From assembly GCA_963457665.1 (NCBI GenBank), contig OY735212.1, forward strand, positions 57,285,538-57,349,537: DNA of 64,000 nucleotides, read 5' to 3'. The notes under the pieces are model-generated. The model saw only the letters and a list, made by a program, of their open reading frames with translations. It ran no database searches and had not been told where the DNA came from. Position numbers and translations under genes: made by a program. This document shows, piece after piece, positions 58,605-64,000 of this stretch (positions within the stretch are counted from its first letter, which is position 1; each line of letters begins with the position of its first letter). This stretch comes from Thysanoteuthis rhombus (Eukaryota; Mollusca; Cephalopoda; Oegopsida; Thysanoteuthidae).

Positions 58605-58985
58605 TATAGATATATCTGTACCTTGTTCATAAATGAATCAGTGTAGCCCGCGTATGTACTACGACTAAATATCTGAAAACCTATCCAATACAAAAGATCT
58701 TTGATCTGAAATTATCTAGAAAAAAGTTACCAACATAAGAATCGGGCGTTGTTGGTCAAAAATGACCATGAAGAAAAACAAATTTGAAAAAACAAAACGA
58801 GAAAAGGTTTTCAGATGTTGCTTACGTTGTACTCGTGCAAATTTTTCAAAGTCGTAGCCCTCAAAATATGACCAGGATCTCACAGGTACACACACATACA
58901 CAAATAGAGGGAAGAATATGTGGCCCCATTGGATGGGTGGTCGGGAAGGTTATTGCCATTTGCGGAGACTATGGTTATTTGATGG
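58605..58985 (+). mobile_element. Family-A MITE, full-length degraded copy
   Basis: Starts TCATAAATGAATCAGTGTAG, then the AAAGATCTTTGATCTGAA units, GTTGTTGGTCAAAAATGACC and CGTAGCCCTCAAAATATGAC, and ends ACTATGGTTATTTGATGG. It lies about 100 bp downstream of exon A in the direction of transcription. Confidence 0.72.
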
Positions 58986-59090
58986 TGATACTAGTTGAGA
59001 AAGTTGATTACTCGGTAGGACATTACAACATGCTGACTCAAATGGAGACGGAAAAATCAAGAGAGATGAATTCAAAATGTCTGCACTCAC

Positions 59091-59164
59091 CATCATTACA
59101 AATACAAGAGATCAGTCCTCTAGCTTCGCAAAAAGATACACACACTCCATCATAACAAGTGCCA
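59091..59164 (-). CDS. ADAM17: ADAM17/TACE-like metalloproteinase, internal exon A (membrane-proximal domain, first part)
   Basis: The minus strand reads ...TATTTCAG, a 74-nt exon, then GTGAGTG, so both splice sites are strong. The exon starts with the third base of a codon (phase 2), carries 24 codons and ends with one base (phase 1). It encodes GTCYDGVCVSFC followed by EARGLISCICND, with five cysteines in the order and spacing of the region between the disintegrin domain and the membrane-proximal domain of ADAM17. ADAM17 is a type I membrane zinc protease that sheds cytokine and growth-factor ectodomains; this part is extracellular and non-catalytic. The last base G joins TT of exon B to make a valine codon, which keeps the frame. 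It sits between a family-A MITE (58605-58985) and a family-B repeat (from 59190). Upstream exons with the protease and disintegrin domains are not visible up to 64000. Family recognition is by motif, not by search. Confidence 0.88.
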
Positions 59165-59304
59165 CTGAAATATAAAACAAAAAATAGATGTTAGTCAATC
59201 AATAGAAACTGTCACAGGACCAAATATTTTGCCAGGATACTGTGTTGGGGGTGATCACGTAAAAAAATTAGAAAAAGAGGTGATATATCTCGGAATTTTT
59301 GAGA

Positions 59305-59594
59305 TGAGGTATTATTATTATTTCTATTGATATTCGGACCATCCTCATCTTTGTTGTTTTTCATACAACGTTTCGGCCGTTGCATTCTACGGCCTTCGTC
59401 AAGTATCATCTGGGAGATTTGGGAAGTAATGAACCGAACCCTTTATTTATCCGACTGGGGTATATTGACCATACTCCCCTCTTTTAGCATTAGTAGTATT
59501 GTTATACTGTCTCACACTAGGATCAAACCTAGAACCATCAGATTGCTTTACAGTAATTTGTCTGATGCTATAACCACTGCGCTATGTGTCCATG
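59305..59594 (-). mobile_element. Full-length tRNA-derived SINE with (ATA)n tail
   Basis: On the minus strand the head begins TGGACACATAGCGCAGTGG (box A type), with GGTTCTAGGTTTGATCCTAG as box B. A body follows with GACGAAGGCCGT, a short hairpin (GGCCGT/ACGGCC) and CCGAAACGTTGTATG, and it ends in an ATAATAATA tail near 59311. It sits inside a family-B repeat. Its head is followed by an inverted copy of its first 33 nt. Confidence 0.68.
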
Positions 59595-59627
59595 TGGACA
59601 CACTGCGCAGTGGTTACAGCCTCAGAC
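59560..59627. repeat. 33-bp inverted repeat at the SINE 5' end
   Basis: Arms 59560-59592 and 59595-59627, two bases apart, 29 of 33 positions matching. The right arm begins TGGACACACTGCGCAGTGG, a copy of the SINE head in opposite orientation. Confidence 0.8.
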
Positions 59628-59704
59628 ATCAATTTAGCATAAACTTGAAATAAACTTAGTAAATTGGACGCCACACTAAAAACATATTAAAGGGGTGGAA
59701 TTTT

Positions 59705-62225
59705 GCATAACAAAGGACCTGATTTCTCAAGTTATGATAAGGAACAAATGTTGAAATTTCCTTCCGTCCTGAGAATTGACTATAAATGCATTGTTAGGTT
59801 GGGTGGTTTTTCATCCTTCATAATCAAGATATTCTTGAATGATAGCAATAAAAGTATACAATCTATATCGCTGACTTTTAGACATACTTTTCAAGAAATT
59901 ATCTCCTTGTATTTCCTTTATCGAACAAGGACTCTTATCTTTTGTTGCAATATTTCATCTTCTCAGGCCTTCTTAGATTGTCTTTTGATTTTAAAACTTT
60001 CATCGATATCTATGCTTGGCCTGCTGATCCTATGTTCGAGCATAGTATTTCTTAGACTGTCTTATCCTTGAATGCTGCTCCCCGTCAATTATTTTGACAT
60101 TATCAAATAGAGATTAGTGGGCCACCCAACACCTTCCACACATGATCAGCCATTCTGGATTTTAAAGTTTCTCCACCAATTACAGCTTCACAATGTTCCT
60201 CAAGTCTTGTGAAGGAAAATGCATACCCAAACAAAACAAGGTTTAACTTGTTAGAAATAAAACAAGTAAAGGAAACCTGAATAAACAGCAGTCGAGCAAC
60301 TGTTGTGAAAAGAAAGAAAAACAAGCAAATTTGAGAAAAGAAAAGCAATAAACTGAGTGGAACATCTTGTCTAAAGCATTCAGACAAAAATGTTATCTTT
60401 CATTCATAAATCCAACAGGAAAAAAGAATTTCAAGATTTAATGATTGACTAGAATCAGTGTACTATCTCGGCTGCAGTAAACCCCGGCTTATCACAACAT
60501 GTTTAAGGCTGGGTAACAGACAACCATTCAAAATTAGTATCACACTGGGATATTTTCAGTCTGTACAAAAACTATAATAAAATTATCATTACAAATATAA
60601 CTAAAAAAAAGCATAAATCCAAATTTAGTTGAAAAATAATTCACAACAAAAACTCTGATCTTATTCTACACAAAACTAAGTAAATTTTTTTTTAGTAACT
60701 TTTTCATTTGATTCTCCATACACATCCACATATTTATCAGTTTTATAGATATTTTTGTACAAGACCAACTTATGCATCTAGATTCATGAATACTTAGTGA
60801 AGAAGAAACTTTCAAATAAGGCTTGATAGGCAATGAGAAACCGTCAGCCACAACTGTCAACATGGGTTTTTTATCAGTTTTCTGGTTGGTCTGGCAGGCC
60901 ATGTATCCTTGTAAAATGTACATAATCCAAAAGATACCTACATTGTTTGTTTTTCAGGTAATGTAAAAAAAAGTCAAAGATGTCTCACTTTCAAAGACCA
61001 CTTTCATGAAAATTAAAAACCTACACAGTGGTGAATAATAATGATTATTCATTATGAAATTAAAGCTCTTTGTCCTCTGCAAGTAATCCATTGCAAGATA
61101 AAAGCCCAGTCAAATAGGACTGACTTACCATCAATGACAATAAAACGGATATTTTATTGATTTAACTATAGAACTACAATAACAGGAATTCCCGTCATTC
61201 GCAGTTAATGATTTGAATTATCAGTAATACAATTCTTGTATCTTGGTACAGTAATGGATAGCAGTTTTTAAATACACTGGTACCTCTCATAGTGAAGAAC
61301 TCTTATAACAAAACTCCATGTTGTAAGAGGTCCCAATGGCCAGAAAAAAAAATCACTTTGCAAAATATTTTTAGCCAGCAAGGAAAATAAAGGAGGAATT
61401 CAATAGAATCATCCAGAATCATTTAGATTTCACTTATTATTATCAAGATTTATATCTAGTGTCTCAATGCTTTTTTTCAGATAAACAGACAAACAGACAT
61501 TTAGTGAATTATAATAAGATCATTTATTTATTCGTTAGATTATTTACGTGTTTACTTGTATTTATACATTATTTAGAAAGTAAGTTTTTACATTATGAAT
61601 TATCTACATGGTTATTATTGATGAGATCCCATATTTTTATATGGAACAAATTACTGAAATTGGTTAAATTATTCACTCAAAGAATTTCAATCTTTTGAGA
61701 CATTTTGTGGAATGGATTGTCCTCACTAAAAGAGGTGGCACTGTTTTTCTAATCAGACTTTAGTTTGGAATAAATTTAAGACAGAAAAAACAGAAAGAAT
61801 TTTATCAAGTCAAACTCAAATTTGTATTGTTCTCACATCATCGCATTTTAATGCAGGACGAGATCTGCGCAGTTTTAAAAAAATTTCCTTACAAAGTGTT
61901 TTGAGTGAAAATGAATAAAGGAGAAAAGTGAAGAAAATAGAGAAGGAAGCTTATAATCTTTTGTGCAAAATGCTTCTGTCTTAAACAGATTACTCACACT
62001 TCCTGAGCACGTGAAGTTTGGGAAAAGTGTAAGTAATTCATATTCTGATATTTATGAGATGCTGCCACAGTTTTAACTCAGAACAAATGCCTTTAGCTCA
62101 AATGGTTGAATAGTTTAGTGGTCGAAAGAAGAGATATCAATAGTTAAATATATATATATATATTGAAGTGGAGAATCAATCTTACATGCTTGTAAATGCT
62201 GAAGTAAGCCCTTATTCCCACAGAC
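59705..62225. other. Intron 5' of exon A, mostly unassigned
   Basis: Only a family-B fragment (60838-60925) is recognised. Frames at 59703-60071 and 60103-60387 are without family resemblance. No disintegrin-domain exon was seen. Confidence 0.4.
60838..60925 (-). mobile_element. Family-B repeat, distal fragment
   Basis: GAAACCGTCAGCCACAACTG, TCAACATGGGTTTTTTATCAG and GGTTGGTCTGGCAGGCC match the distal end in reverse. Confidence 0.55.
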
Positions 62226-62230
62226 CCATA

Positions 62231-62345
<115 letters not shown>

Positions 62346-62522
62346 TGTATATGTATAAGTAAATGAATTCCACAATAAGGGTTGAGTAAATTTAAGAAAA
62401 AAGTGAAAAAAGAAAACCCAAACTTTTTAGTATTTAAATTATAATAATTTTTAGTAAGGTTTGGTAAAATTTGTTATACCTTAAAACCATAACTAAAAAG
62501 CTTGGCTTTCCTTTTTCACTTT

Positions 62523-62526
<4 letters not shown>

Positions 62527-62573
<47 letters not shown>
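62527..62573. repeat. (AT)n microsatellite
   Basis: About 23 units. Confidence 0.96.
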
Positions 62574-62575
<2 letters not shown>

Positions 62576-62844
62576 GACCAACCCTAAATTGAAATAAAGC
62601 GATATAACAAAATCGTAGCTCATGAGGAGGCGGTGTTTGATAGCAGCTCATTTCTTTAATTGTTTTCTTCAATGCTGTCTTGGCCAACTATCATATTGAC
62701 CATGTAAAAACAGGATTTATAATAATTCTGTCCGATTACATATCCATTTCTTCATAATATGATTATCCACATTGAGAAACATAAGGAACAGATATGGACA
62801 ATGAATGAATAAGACAAGATTTGGGTATAAAGCAATAATTCAGG

Positions 62845-62962
62845 CCACTAATTCTTCAGCTGGATGGTCAGCTCAGACGGCCCCCAGTTGGACGCAGGTT
62901 TGATTCCTATAGCAGCCGATTTCATCAATTTTTTATTCTATTTACATTGTTTGAATTTAAAG
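62845..62962 (+). mobile_element. tRNA-derived SINE head with conserved body start
   Basis: AGCTGGATGGTCAGCTCAGA, then GACGCAGGTTTGATTCCTAT (box B type), then TTATTCTATTTACATTGT, the same order as in the SINE at 24345-24595. It breaks off before TAGGCCAAA. Not a real tRNA: the acceptor stem does not pair. Confidence 0.55.
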
Positions 62963-63112
62963 ATATGTCTGCTTTTTGATCTGAGGCATTATAAAGAGTC
63001 ACAGATTTAAAAAGAGTCTGATTTTGCCCTCATACGCTTTTTTATAAACAATCTTGGTCATAAAAATTGATAAGTAGTTTAAAAAGTGTTTTTTGTCATG
63101 TATATATTCTTT

Positions 63113-63320
63113 AAAAAACAAGCTTGAACATTGTCCTGAAAACCAATTAGAGAGATTTTCAAAAAACAAAAATCTAATAGAGAGTAAATGTTCATATTTT
63201 CAGTCTTTTAAATCTATTGGTACAGTCAGTATGAATTACATACGTTGCCACCGAACCAGAATCACTGAAAAACTGGAGAAACCAATGGTTGACTGTTTTT
63301 GTTGACGTTTTCTAATATTG
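63113..63320 (+). mobile_element. Family-B repeat, distal half
   Basis: ATTTTCAAAAAACAAAAATC, AGAGTAAATGTTCATATTTT, GGAGAAACCAATGGTTGAC and GTTGACGTTTTCTAATATTG. Confidence 0.6.
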
Positions 63321-63324
63321 GTTA

Positions 63325-64000
63325 TTATACAGTAAGAAAAAATCAGTAATTGTGGAAACTTTTCCATTGTGCATATGGAATATCTTGACGAAATTTACCA
63401 GAAAACTTTTCATGCAATACGGTTGTTTTGATCTTCTATGATTCTGCTTTGTACAGACAACATCGGGAAGACAGGAATTTTCTTGTGATATTTTTCACAA
63501 GAAACGATCAAAGAGAGAACAGACATTTTCAGCAGAGAATGGCTGCCAACAACCAACCTGAATCTTCTGAAAGAAGTAGTCTGTGTTTACCCTCAACAGC
63601 GGCTTGGTTTCTGCATCTTGATGACAACTAGACACAAAGAAATCACAGATATGCGTTGCTTTTTGCTCCTGGGACTAGAAGTTAAGCTCTTTGCTTTTCA
63701 GGAAAAGCATTCTTCAAAGATAAAACAGAATAACCTCAGATTTCCATCTCCAAAAACAGAGATTCTTACATATTTTTAACATAAGAGCTAAAATCTTTTT
63801 GGGAGGAATGAAAATGTTGCTTCCAACATATATTTATTCTTTTCCATGATATAAAAAGTACAAAACAAAGGTTCACTAATTTTTCCGTCAACAAATACTT
63901 GAGGCTTGATTATCACACATTGCTAGCAGATATTTCAAGATGGATACCCTCATTTTTGAAGGTTCTCAGGTTTTCAAGCAAGCTTCATTTTGACAAAGAA
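63325..64000. other. Intron, nothing recognised
   Basis: 63400-63660 is less AT-rich and open in several frames, but shows no cysteine pattern expected for the next ADAM17-like exon. Confidence 0.35.

Larger units (their letters stand above)
59190..59700 (+). mobile_element. Family-B repeat split by a SINE
   Basis: The proximal piece 59190-59285 (GTTAGTCAATCAATAGAAAC to AGAAAAAGAGGTGAT) and distal piece 59628-59700 (ATCAATTTAGCATAAACTTG onward) flank the SINE complex at 59305-59627. About 110 bp of the family is missing at the insertion. Confidence 0.65.

Noticed and set aside
59327-59653. 108-codon plus-strand frame
   Set aside because: It is antisense to the tRNA-derived SINE and its inverted head.
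60103-60387. 94-codon minus-strand frame (RLEEHCEAVIGGETLKSR) as the next upstream exon
   Set aside because: No disintegrin-type cysteine spacing; I could not name any family.

Overview
This is an AT-rich animal genomic window that is almost entirely intron and interspersed repeat. The one host gene I can support lies on the minus strand. It is an ADAM17/TACE-like membrane metalloproteinase, seen as three small exons at 59164-59091, 32736-32621 and 1719-1641. They are joined by introns of about 26.4 kb and 30.9 kb. The three pieces read in the right order, the splice phases fit at both junctions, and together they give the cysteine-rich membrane-proximal domain followed by the juxtamembrane helix of the ADAM17 family. 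The catalytic and disintegrin exons must lie beyond 64000, and any further cytoplasmic exons beyond position 1.

The introns are filled with transposon debris. (1) At least sixteen fragments belong to RTE-type non-LTR retrotransposons, recognised by the reverse-transcriptase C-terminus and an (ATG)n tail, plus one fragment of a second related family. (2) Four fragments are CR1/Jockey-like LINE C-termini. (3) One Penelope-like element has a GIY-YIG endonuclease but no reverse-transcriptase core. (4) Three Helitron-like 3' ends carry the same decayed hairpin and CTAG terminus. (5) There are tRNA-derived SINEs, some folded back on themselves. (6) Two abundant short families, here called A (a MITE with inverted ends) and B, occur many times on both strands.

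There are also three notable tandem arrays: a 76-bp minisatellite (8885-10080), a roughly 32-bp array expanded inside a family-A MITE (11780-12650), and a degenerate 41-bp array next to a Helitron-like end (34790-35150). About a dozen (AT)n microsatellites are scattered through the window.

The organism is a metazoan. Large introns, RTE and Penelope elements and tRNA-SINEs would fit a bilaterian invertebrate such as a mollusc or chelicerate, but I cannot fix the group from the sequence. I see no prokaryotic operon, CRISPR array or new multi-gene system. The most informative observations are the split ADAM17-like gene, its two exon ends where failure to splice would change the C-terminus, and a recurring pattern of inverted 5' ends on retroelements.
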